Of a DNA stretch of 16,399 bases, positions 7,186 to 15,300 are shown piece by piece. Below the pieces are notes generated by a model. It did no database searches and had not been told where the DNA came from. It worked only from the letters and a program-made list of their open reading frames with translations. Position 1 is the stretch's first letter. Each line of letters begins with the position of its first letter. The stretch is from Chloroflexota bacterium. GTDB lineage: Bacteria > Cyanobacteriota > Vampirovibrionia > Obscuribacterales > Obscuribacteraceae. The DNA lies in contig SBAT01000107.1 of assembly GCA_005240105.1 (NCBI GenBank), forward strand, positions 1 to 16,399. The letters are read 5' to 3'. Position numbers and translations under genes: made by a program.

Positions 7186-7422
7186 CTACGCTGCCTGCAA
7201 TTGCACGTCATAAGCTAAACGGACAATTTCGTACTCAACACGGACCGACACGGTGTTTATTGTGCCAAATTCCAAACGTACACGACCCAGATTACCTGTC
7301 GAATAGTCCTGCCAGTGGCGTGGCACGGATACAACGACGTTTTCTGGACCCCACTCTTCAACAAATGCCTTCAGTACCTGGCAAAGTTTCTCTTCGTCCT
7401 GTGGATTTTTAAAAATACTCAT
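7186..7422 (-). CDS. Small protein of unknown function (78 residues)
   Basis: The ATG at 7422 has AGGAG (7431-7435) with 8 nt spacing, a much better start than the TTG at 7482. The promoter at 7482-7510 overlaps that TTG, so it would not be in the transcript. The protein begins MSIFKNPQDEEKLCQVLKAF and continues with an amphipathic helix, a WGPENVVVSVP strand, a tryptophan-containing loop and two further beta strands (RVRLEFGTI, SVRVEYEIVRLAYDVQL). No signal peptide or membrane segment is present, so it is probably cytoplasmic. No family is recognised. Confidence 0.7.
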   Translation of the reverse strand: MSIFKNPQDEEKLCQVLKAFVEEWGPENVVVSVPRHWQDYSTGNLGRVRLEFGTINTVSVRVEYEIVRLAYDVQLQAA

Positions 7423-7481
7423 AACACCTTCTCCTGGGAAACCTTCATCCTGTAAGCGTTTCAAGCGCTTTTGATGACCCA

Positions 7482-7510
7482 ATCTTAAGGAAATCTGAAC
7501 CCAATGACAA
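7482..7510 (-). promoter_or_regulatory. Predicted promoter of the 78-residue gene
   Basis: On the minus strand, TTGTCA (7505-7510, 5 of 6) and TAAGAT (7482-7487, 4 of 6) are spaced by exactly 17 nt. The transcript would begin near 7475 and carry a leader of about 50 nt with a small hairpin (aagcg/cgctt, 7454-7470). Confidence 0.5.
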
Positions 7511-7623
7511 TTGGTGGAATTCCCATCCCTTGCGTAAGAATGCGAAAGTCTAAACTCTCAACTATTTAGTAATCTGTGCGACCGAACTTATGTATCTACC
7601 GAAAATTTCTCTGTTTTGGACAG

Positions 7624-8553
7624 CTAGGCACAACTATCGTTGGCGCCCTTACATTCGGTTTCCTCAACCTGGAAGGTCGTATGGTTTATGCCAAATTCTT
7701 CCTGAGCAATGCGAGTGATTTCGGATAAGACCCCTTCTGCCGGCACTTCCCTGTTGATGGTCACATGCCCGGACATGGCGTCGCGTCCGGAAGTGATTGT
7801 CCAGACATGGATATCATGCATTTCCACGACACCCGGTACTGCCAGCATGGCGTTTCTCAGGCTAGCCAAATTAATATGTCCAGGCGTACCTTCCATCAAA
7901 ACATTCACACACTCTTTTAAAAGATTCCATGTACGTGGCAAGATCATTAAGCCAATCAATGCCGAAATAATTGGATCAGCCATATACCAACCGGTGGTGA
8001 GCATTATAAGAGCTGCCACTATCACACCAACAGTAGCCAGCAAATCTGACATCACTTCTAAGTATGCTGCCTTCATGTTGACGGAATCTTTGGAGACGCC
8101 GTGCAAGAGCTTGAAAGAAATGAGGTTAACCACTAGACCGAGAAGCGCAACCACCAACATAGGCACTGACTTAACTTCCGGCGGATCACTCAAGCGCTGG
8201 TAAGACTCGTAAAAAATGAAAATAGACAGGCCAACCAGAAGTACACCGTTAATCAAGCCGGCAAGAATTTCTGACCGATAGTATCCATAAGTCTTTAAAG
8301 CATTCGGCGGTCGCGATGCAAACCAGATAGCCACCAAAGCTAAGATCAACGAACCAACATCAGACAGCATGTGTCCGGCATCAGCTAACAGTCCTAAGCT
8401 CTTTGTGTAATAAGCACCAATAATTTCTACAACCATGTATGTCGCTGTGACATAGAGGACTATTAAAAGGCGAGACTTGCTTTCCTGTCTAAAACCACCC
8501 GTGTGCCCGTGCACATGGCTGTGTCCTTGATCATGGTTGTGATTGATGTTCAT
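7624..8553 (-). CDS. Cation diffusion facilitator (Zn/Co/Cd efflux)
   Basis: This 309-residue CzcD/ZitB-type transporter exports divalent metals such as zinc in exchange for protons. The N-terminus is His-rich (HNHDQGHSHVHGH, residues 5-17), a likely metal-binding tail. Six transmembrane helices follow, from about residue 28 to 205. The first metal site is intact (ADAGHMLSD, His61 and Asp65). In the second, the position that is His in ZitB/YiiP-type HxxxD is Glu166 (EVMSD, with Asp170), an ExxxD form. The cytoplasmic ferredoxin-like C-terminal domain (VPGVVEMHDIHVWTI) is present, and the protein ends in a short Cys-containing tail. The start lies 6 nt after the stop of the metalloprotease gene, without a strong SD, which suggests translational coupling. 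Metal specificity is uncertain. Confidence 0.92.
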   Translation of the reverse strand: MNINHNHDQGHSHVHGHTGGFRQESKSRLLIVLYVTATYMVVEIIGAYYTKSLGLLADAGHMLSDVGSLILALVAIWFASRPPNALKTYGYYRSEILAGLINGVLLVGLSIFIFYESYQRLSDPPEVKSVPMLVVALLGLVVNLISFKLLHGVSKDSVNMKAAYLEVMSDLLATVGVIVAALIMLTTGWYMADPIISALIGLMILPRTWNLLKECVNVLMEGTPGHINLASLRNAMLAVPGVVEMHDIHVWTITSGRDAMSGHVTINREVPAEGVLSEITRIAQEEFGINHTTFQVEETECKGANDSCA

Positions 8554-8559
8554 TGATGT

Positions 8560-9612
8560 CTATGGACTTCTATCAAGGTTCGGTTCGGAATATAACCTTA
8601 CTATAGTTTCTACATCTCGGCTTGATGGCATAAGCCACTTATCTTCAACAGGCAAGGAATAAAACATCACGTCAGCTGGGTCCGGACTGTGCCCTCTCAA
8701 TCCTAATATATGCCCAACTTCATGCAAGCAGGCTTTCCGCAGGTGCTTGGTGGTAATAGTTTGGGAGCGGTCCATGGAAACAGTAAGCAACTTAATAGTA
8801 CCCTTGGTCAGACAATTGCCACGATAGGAAAAATCAGCAAATCCGGCTTCCGCTGGATTCGGTAAATCCTTAGGGTCGGCAGTCCAGACAACTTCAATAT
8901 CGGCTTTCCTAGGGTCTGATACAAATACCAATCTAATTCGCCCCTGGCTGGCATTGGCCCAATCGATGAAGCTGCCTTTGGCAATATCTATGAACTCAGG
9001 CTGAAAATTAGGGACTTCCTTGCCGTCAGTTATAGCCACCCTAATAGGCAGCGAATTTGAGCACCAGCGTATTGGATGATCGGTTGTAACTTGCCTGTAA
9101 TAGCTATCGCTTTGGTCTTCGCCTCCAGCTGATTTTTGCCTGGCAGCTTCTTCTTTTAGTTTGCTAACCAGTCCTTTTACTTCCGCTCTGTCGGGAAAAT
9201 CAGGAAATCGCTTCAGCGTCTCTTTATAAATCTCCAGTGCCTCATCCAACCTACCGCTCGTTTGATAGGCACCACCCAATGTAAGCCAGCTCATCGTTGC
9301 CTGCGGATTGAGATCCACTGCCTTTTTCAACTCTTCAATTGCTTTCTGTCCATTGCCTATCTTGGAATAAGCCAAACCCAAATTATGGTGCGCTTGAGAT
9401 AATTCCGGATCAAGTTTCAACGCCTCAATCAAAACTTCAATTGCTTTCTCGTTGGAGTTAGCTCTTATTAGATTTAGGGCCTCAGTATTTAAGTTACTCG
9501 CTTTGTATTGCGCCTCGGTTATCGGTTGTCCGTTGCGAAAATAAGTCTGTGCTAAAGCGGCACCAGCAGTTAGCGCTAATGCCAGAACCAGGCTGGTTAC
9601 CAGTTGCCTCAT
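8560..9612 (-). CDS. Secreted TPR-matrixin-like zinc metalloprotease
   Basis: This 350-residue protein has a signal peptide (residues 1-21, cleavage ALA-Q). Three TPRs span roughly 45-137 (HHNLGLAYSKIGNGQKAIEE and LTLGGAYQTSGRLDEALEIY are clear). A charged linker leads to a metzincin-type catalytic domain (about 180-345). The zinc site is HEVGHILGLRGHS (297-309): His297, Glu298 and His301, with the third ligand probably His308, one residue later than in textbook HExxHxxGxxH. The Met-turn is DVMFYS (Met316). The product is exported and should cut proteins in the envelope or outside the cell, with the TPRs placing it on a partner (inference). It lies 3 nt after pgk and 6 nt before the CDF gene, so it shares their transcript. 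Confidence 0.85.
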   Translation of the reverse strand: MRQLVTSLVLALALTAGAALAQTYFRNGQPITEAQYKASNLNTEALNLIRANSNEKAIEVLIEALKLDPELSQAHHNLGLAYSKIGNGQKAIEELKKAVDLNPQATMSWLTLGGAYQTSGRLDEALEIYKETLKRFPDFPDRAEVKGLVSKLKEEAARQKSAGGEDQSDSYYRQVTTDHPIRWCSNSLPIRVAITDGKEVPNFQPEFIDIAKGSFIDWANASQGRIRLVFVSDPRKADIEVVWTADPKDLPNPAEAGFADFSYRGNCLTKGTIKLLTVSMDRSQTITTKHLRKACLHEVGHILGLRGHSPDPADVMFYSLPVEDKWLMPSSRDVETIVRLYSEPNLDRSP

Positions 9613-9615
9613 CGC

Positions 9616-10839
9616 TTACCTGACACCTGAAACAACATTTGCATCCAGGGCAGCAACTCCTGGAAGTTCTATACCTTCCAGAAATTCTAAGGAAGCACCG
9701 CCGCCTGTGGAAACGTGACTGAAATAATGATCAGCTGCACCATAGGCCTCAATTGCAGCCAATGAATCGCCACCGCCAATAATTGTCTTGGCACCTTGCT
9801 TGGTCAATTCAATGAGATCTTCAATTACGGCATAAGTAGCCTTTTCAAATCCGGCAATTTCAAACACGCCCAGTGGTCCATTCCACAAAACCGTCTTGGC
9901 GCCTTTAAGAGACGCCTTTATTTGTTCAATAGATTTTGGACCCAGATCAAGTCCCATCTGGTGAGAGGGAATTGTATCTACGGATACAACTTCCGTTTTC
10001 AGTCCGGCTTTCAATTCTGGAGCAATTACCACATCAACAGGCAGTACCAGGTTGACGCCTTTCTTCTTGGCCTTATCGATCAGCTGAAGACAAAAGTCTA
10101 ACTTATCATCTTCAACCAGGGATTTACCGACATTCTTTCCTTGAGCCTTCAAGAAGGAAAATGCCATTGCTCCACCTATAACCAGGACATCGACTCGCTC
10201 TAAAAGATTATCGAGCACACCCATTTTGGATGAAACTTTAGAGCCGCCAATTATGCAGGCAAATGGACGCACCGGATTGAATAGCGCTGAAGACAGGGCA
10301 TTGAGTTCCTTTTCCATCAGAAAGCCGGCCAAACATGGTTTAACATGTTTAGTCACGCCTTCCGTAGAGGCATGGGCTCTATGAGCCGTACCAAAAGCGT
10401 CATTAACATACATGTCAGCCAGTTCAGCTAATTGCTTGGCAAAAGAAGGATCGTTCTTCTCCTCTTCCTTATGGAAGCGGACGTTTTCCAACAAGCAAAC
10501 TTCGCCATCTTTCATCTCGTGAACAAATTTGCTTACTGCATGTCCAATACAATCTTCCAGACAATGCACTTTTTGCTTGAGCAATTCGGACAGTCTTTGA
10601 GCAACAACCTTAAGACTCAAATCTTCTGATGGTCCTTTTGGTCGACCAAAATGAGAAACAAGAATTACTCTCCCACCAGCTTGTTTTAAATGCTCAATCG
10701 TCGGCAAAACAGCCTTAATGCGTGTGTCATCAGTTATTTGTTTGTTGGCATCAAGAGGCACGTTCAAGTCAACACGCACCAGTATCCGTTTGCCTTTGAA
10801 TTCACTTTTATCAACGTGGGCAATTGTCTTCTTGTTCAT
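9616..10839 (-). CDS. pgk: Phosphoglycerate kinase
   Basis: Pgk transfers phosphate from 1,3-bisphosphoglycerate to ADP in glycolysis. The 407-residue protein shows the complete signature set: RVDLNVPLD near 23, HFGRPKGP near 64, LLENVRFHKEEE near 116, NDAFGTAHRAHAST near 146, GGSKVSSKMGVLDNLL near 199, WNGPLGVFE near 318 and the nucleotide-site GGGDSLAAIE near 352. An AGGAAA stretch lies about 8 nt before the ATG. A 15-nt palindrome (10860-10874) lies about 20 nt upstream. The next gene begins 3 nt after its stop, an unusual linkage of a glycolytic gene to an exported protease. Confidence 0.97.
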   Translation of the reverse strand: MNKKTIAHVDKSEFKGKRILVRVDLNVPLDANKQITDDTRIKAVLPTIEHLKQAGGRVILVSHFGRPKGPSEDLSLKVVAQRLSELLKQKVHCLEDCIGHAVSKFVHEMKDGEVCLLENVRFHKEEEKNDPSFAKQLAELADMYVNDAFGTAHRAHASTEGVTKHVKPCLAGFLMEKELNALSSALFNPVRPFACIIGGSKVSSKMGVLDNLLERVDVLVIGGAMAFSFLKAQGKNVGKSLVEDDKLDFCLQLIDKAKKKGVNLVLPVDVVIAPELKAGLKTEVVSVDTIPSHQMGLDLGPKSIEQIKASLKGAKTVLWNGPLGVFEIAGFEKATYAVIEDLIELTKQGAKTIIGGGDSLAAIEAYGAADHYFSHVSTGGGASLEFLEGIELPGVAALDANVVSGVR

Positions 10840-10859
10840 TTTATTTTTCCTACTGGTAA

Positions 10860-10874
10860 AGGTTCAATGAACCT
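10860..10874. promoter_or_regulatory. Palindrome upstream of pgk, possible operator
   Basis: aggttca (10860-10866) and tgaacct (10868-10874) are perfect 7-bp arms around one central base, lying between the MITE-like element and the pgk ribosome site. It could be a repressor site or a small leader hairpin; no clear promoter was found beside it. Confidence 0.35.
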
Positions 10875-10902
10875 GTGAATGTCATTCTGAGCCACCCCTT
10901 TT

Positions 10903-11020
10903 GTCATCTCGAGCGAGCCGAAGGCGAGTCGAGAGATCTTCCGCAACGATTCTTTGTTCGTCATTGCTCAGACGCACGTCGTTTCGTTAGGGAAGATTCC
11001 TCGACTTCGCTCGGAATGAC
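10903..11020. mobile_element. MITE/REP-like element with terminal inverted repeats
   Basis: The 118-bp element fills most of the gap-pgk gap. Its right end (ggaagattcctcgacttcgc and on to tcggaatgac, 10991-11020) is the imperfect reverse complement of its left end (gtcatctcgagcgagccgaa to gagatcttcc, 10903-10942), and each end carries its own shorter palindrome. Ends of the GTCATTCCGAGCGAAGTCGAGGAATCTT type are a widespread intergenic repeat in several bacterial phyla (known). A stray gtcattctgagc at 10881-10892 looks like a remnant of a second copy. It encodes no protein and probably folds into a long RNA hairpin in any gap-pgk read-through transcript. Confidence 0.75.
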
Positions 11021-11037
11021 AAATCGGTGGATCCAAA

Positions 11038-12063
11038 TTACACCCGAGCTACGGCCATCTTGTTAGCAACAATACCTGCCAATTCGATCAAGCGATTGCT
11101 GTAGCCCCATTCGTTGTCGTACCAAGCAAGTACTTTAACCATGCGTGGTCCTACTGCCATGGTCAATTCGCTGTCCACAATCGAGGACAACTTGTTGCCG
11201 CAGAAATCAGTGGACACAAGCGGTAGATCGCAGACGGACAATATGCCATTCATTTCACCCGTGCTGGCTTCTTTCAATGCCTTGTTAACAGCTTCAGCAG
11301 TTACATCTTTCTTGGTTGTAACTACCAGGTCAACAATGCTGACATTTGGTGTCGGCACGCGCATGGCAAATCCGTTTAGCTTGCCTTTCAAGGAAGGCAA
11401 CACTAGACCAAGGGCCTTAGCGGCACCAGTTGTGGACGGAACCATGGACAAGGCAGCAGAGCGTGCACGGCGCAGATCACTGTGTGCAGCATCGAGTAAT
11501 CTCTGATCGCCCGTATAACTGTGAATTGTAGTCATGGCACCAGATTCGATACCAAAAGCCTCATCAATTATCTTAGCTACTGGAGCCAAACAATTGGTTG
11601 TACAACTGGCGTTCGAAATGATGTGGTGCTTGGCTGGATCGTAATCCTTGTCGTTGACGCCTAATACGATAGTGATGTCTTCGCCCTTAGCAGGAGCGGA
11701 GATAATGACCTTCTTGGCACCGGACTTAATGTGTCCACCAGCCTTTTCAGCATCAGTAAATACACCGCTACATTCCAAGACAAGGTCAACACCCAGCTTT
11801 GCCCATGGGCATGTTGACGGGTCTTTCTCACGGAAGAATTGAAAACTCTTGCCATCGACAACCAAAGCATCTTCTGTGTGGCTGACACTATTTGGCAACT
11901 CGCCAAGGATAGAGTCATATTTAAGTAAGTGTGCCGACTGGGCTACGCTTTGAATAGGGTCATTTATAGCCACTATTTCCACGCCCTTAACCGGGTTCTC
12001 TAAAAGGGCCCGCAGAGCATTGCGGCCAATGCGTCCAAAACCATTAATTGCTACTTTTGCCAT
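11038..12063 (-). CDS. gap: Glyceraldehyde-3-phosphate dehydrogenase, type I
   Basis: Gap oxidises glyceraldehyde-3-phosphate to 1,3-bisphosphoglycerate using NAD(P). The 341-residue protein begins MAKVAINGFGRIGR; the catalytic cysteine is Cys154 in SNASCTTNCLAP, and the C-terminal signature WYDNEWGYSNRLIEL is present. Asp35 (VAINDP) occupies the position that favours NAD. The LLKYDSILG stretch resembles plastid/cyanobacterial Gap2 types. The start at 12063 has AAGGA with 7 nt spacing, while the upstream TTG at 12102 adds a non-homologous 13-residue leader and is rejected. pgk follows in the same direction after the MITE-like insertion. Confidence 0.96.
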   Translation of the reverse strand: MAKVAINGFGRIGRNALRALLENPVKGVEIVAINDPIQSVAQSAHLLKYDSILGELPNSVSHTEDALVVDGKSFQFFREKDPSTCPWAKLGVDLVLECSGVFTDAEKAGGHIKSGAKKVIISAPAKGEDITIVLGVNDKDYDPAKHHIISNASCTTNCLAPVAKIIDEAFGIESGAMTTIHSYTGDQRLLDAAHSDLRRARSAALSMVPSTTGAAKALGLVLPSLKGKLNGFAMRVPTPNVSIVDLVVTTKKDVTAEAVNKALKEASTGEMNGILSVCDLPLVSTDFCGNKLSSIVDSELTMAVGPRMVKVLAWYDNEWGYSNRLIELAGIVANKMAVARV

Positions 12064-12218
12064 ACTGATATCCTTCACGTTTGACAGGGCTTGAAGTATC
12101 AAGCATATAACCTTAAAACCTCAATTTGACTAAGCTTTATCAGGGTTTAAGACAATTGTGCAAGTCTGGTTATGAAACAAGCCCGTGTTAAACATGCAAA
12201 AAAAACGCATTGAAACCC

Positions 12219-12247
12219 TTGGCACCTTCTTAAACGTAAACTAACAT
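12219..12247 (+). promoter_or_regulatory. Predicted promoter of the giant Gly-rich protein gene
   Basis: TTGGCA (12219-12224, 5 of 6) and TAACAT (12242-12247, 4 of 6) are spaced 17 nt apart. The start point near 12254 lies downstream of the ATG at 12246 and upstream of the ATG at 12318, giving a leader of about 64 nt that contains a small hairpin (gctcg 12263-12267 with cgagc 12288-12292). Confidence 0.45.
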
Positions 12248-12317
12248 GGAAGTATCGAACCTGCTCGCTGGCTTAGTGGGTCTGCAACGAGCATGGCTGG
12301 CAAGTGGGAGAAAAGTT

Positions 12318-15300
12318 ATGCGTAAACATACGGCTAAGCAGTTGGCCGCTTTTTTGGTCGTTCTCATGATGTCCTGGTTGCCGCTGCAATTGATGCCGGC
12401 AGCACTTGCCAACGAAGAGGCTGCTGGCAGCGCGGCAGAAGCTGCACAAACTGTTGCCGAAGGTACACAGGTGCTGGATGCCGCGGTATTGCAGGCCGCC
12501 GGCGGCATGACTGTGGCCCAGGGCGCAACAGCTGTAATTGATTTTGCCAATGCGGCGACGGTTAATTTTGTAGGCAATTTCGTAAATGAGGGCACAGTCT
12601 ACGCTGTTTCCACTAATCCTGCTGTAACGGAGGCAACCCTTGCTGCTGCCAATATCTACAATATGCAAGGTGCTTTGTTTACCTCAGTTTTGCCTGCCGG
12701 CGGTCTGCCGGGCTTGCCCAGCGCTGTGTCCGACCTCAGTCTCGTGCTCAGTGCTATAAACAACATCGTCAACGTCGGCACCATCACAAGCGCCGCCAAT
12801 TTAACCATGAGCGCCGGCGGTTCAATAACAAATACCTCTCCGGCCGGGTCAGCCGCACTAAGCGCGGTAATGCAAGCTCTGAACAATGTCAATCTCAACG
12901 CAGCAAGCATAGTGAACAGCGGGCTTATTGCCGCCACTACAGGCAATATCAATATCGCCTCCCAATTAACTCAATCTGCTTCGCAGCTGGCACAATCCCT
13001 TAATATCAATAACGTTAACGGTGTATTGCAGGCGCTCAATGGCAATGTCAACGTATCTGCGCAGTCATTTACCTATGGCGATTCCGTTATTCTCAACGGC
13101 GGTGACTGGCTTGCCAGAGAGCTTAACATCAATGCCGGTTACGGTAGCTTCGCCGCTAATATCAATAACGTCACGGGAGCAATCAATATTAAGGCCGGTG
13201 CCGCTAACCTGATAGCATCTACCCCTGACCTAACCCTTGGCAGTATTGAGATATCCGGCGACCCGACTTTTGTAAACAGCATCGGTAATGTGCTGATTGC
13301 CGCCAGTATCTTGTCCACAGGAGTCAATCCACACATTGGCATCATCGCCAATGGCCACATCATCTCGACAGCCGCTGCCTCCATTGATTCAAGCTCCCTA
13401 CAAACAGGCGGCAACGCCGGCAATATTGTCTTAATCGCCGGCGCAACTATAACGCCTGCTACTGGCGGACAAGTCAATAACGATACAACGACTACCTACA
13501 CAATAAGCAATCCAGGCGGTGGTGCCGGCGGCGGCGGTATTTATCTTGATGGCACAACACCTACAGGAGGTCCGGCAGCTGTAGCGATTACCGGACTAAC
13601 GGCGGCCGGCACCACAGGCAATACCAATGGTGGTGACATGGTACTTGCAGCCTACTCAGGTAGTTCAGCCGGCTCCGGCGTTATCCGATTGCCATCAACC
13701 CTGACCGCATTAACCGGCGGCAGCGGCACGGGCAGCGCCGGCAACGTCACCCTCATTGCCGGCGCGACAAGTGGCACGGCAATTTCCGCTGGAAATTTTC
13801 AAACATCCGGCGGCACAGGTACTGCCGGTGCCATATCAATAAGTGCTGCTCAGCCTACCACTGCCGGAGCGACAGTGCTTAATGGACTATTGACGGGAAC
13901 ATTCACTGCCGGCACTGTCAATACTGCCACCATAACAGTTGGCAATCTGATAACGGCAGGACACGGCGGCAACGGCACAGGCGCCACTGCCGTGGGACGA
14001 GATGGGGCTAATGGCGGAGCGATAACTGTTGCCTCTGGTGGGGCCATCACTGCCGGGGCAGTACGGTCTTTCGGCGGCGGTGGTGGCGGCGCCAGCAACG
14101 CTAATGCGGCTGGCATTGGTGGCAGTGGAGCGCCAGTGAGCATAACCTCAACAACAGGTGCAATCAGCATCCTGGGAGACATTAACGCATCCGGCGGTGG
14201 CGGCGGTGGCGGAGAAAGTACATTGGCAGCCGGTGCGGCAGGTAGCGCAGGCACAATCACAATCTCAACCACAGGTGCGATTGCCATTACTGGACCGGTT
14301 TTAGCAGCCGGCGGTGGTGCTGGCGGCGCCGGCACGGGCGGTGGACCTAATACCTCTGGCGGCGGTGCTGGTGGCAGCTTGGGAGGAGGCGGCGGCGGTG
14401 GCGGCAGAAACGGCGGCGGCGGCGGCGGATTGGGTGGCGGTACTGGCGGTAACTTAACCGGTGGAGCCGGCGGCGCTTTTGGTGGTGGTGGCGGTGCTGG
14501 TGGTGCAACTGGCAGCGCCTTGGGAGCAGGCGGCGGTGGTGGTGGCTTTGGAGCAGGTGGCGGCGGCGGAATGGACGCCGGCGGCGGCGGCGGTGGCAGT
14601 GGCAATGGCGGCGGCGGCGGCAGTGCCGGCGGCGGCGACAATGGCGGCGGCAGTGGCAGTACCGCCGGAGTTGGTACAACTGGTGGCACCGGTGGTGGCA
14701 CCGGACCTGGAATTGGAGGAGGAGGAACATTTCAGGGTGGAATTGGCGGCTCGTTTGGCAATGGTGGATCAGCCGGAGTAGGGGCCACAGCAGGTGGAGC
14801 AATTGGCGACGGGTCAGGTGCGGCAATGACAATTAGCGGCAGCAGCGTGCGCATCAATAGCACCATAGGCAGTTTTTACAGCTTTAACTCCTCAAGCGTT
14901 GATGCTCACTCGAGTAACGCATTGGGTTCCGGCGGCAGCCTGACCATCACAACCACTGGAGTAGGCTCATCATTTGTTGTTGGATCAGGCGTATCAGCCG
15001 GTGGTTCAAATGGCAGCCTCAGTGCCGGCGGTGGTATCACCATAAATGGTATTGCTGCAGGAACCACTGTCACAACAGGTACCTTTGTCACCCAAACACC
15101 GACGCCGCCTACAACAACTGGAACAACTCAGCCTTCAACAACTACCAATGTCTTTCCAGCAGCCACACAAGTGTCAAACACAAATACTGTCGATGTGCAG
15201 ATTGGCACAAGAATACCTACCGACAACACACAAATCGTTCCGCCAGGTGAGACTGAAAGACAGGCGGCCAGGACTTTGACTGGAGAAATAGTTGCCTATG

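Noticed and set aside
7423..7482. TTG start extending the 78-residue protein by 20 residues
   Set aside because: It lies within the predicted promoter -10 region and has no SD, whereas the ATG at 7422 has a strong one.
7483..7623. Terminator after the CDF gene
   Set aside because: Only a weak ctgt/acag hairpin follows the stop, without a convincing stem or T-tract.
10875..11066. 63-codon plus-strand frame upstream of gap/pgk
   Set aside because: It is a translation of the MITE-like inverted repeat; its peptide is a typical repeat artefact without homology or a ribosome site.
12064..12218. gap promoter candidates on the minus strand
   Set aside because: Several partial -35/-10 combinations exist (for example TAGTCA-17-TATATG) and none stands out.
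12246..12317. Earlier ATG for the giant protein
   Set aside because: It overlaps the predicted -10 box, lacks an SD, and would bury the signal peptide behind 24 residues.
13850..14701. Open 283-codon minus-strand frame coding for poly-proline
   Set aside because: It is the antisense reflection of GGC/GGT glycine codons in the real plus-strand gene; stops are absent only because of composition, and there is no ribosome site.
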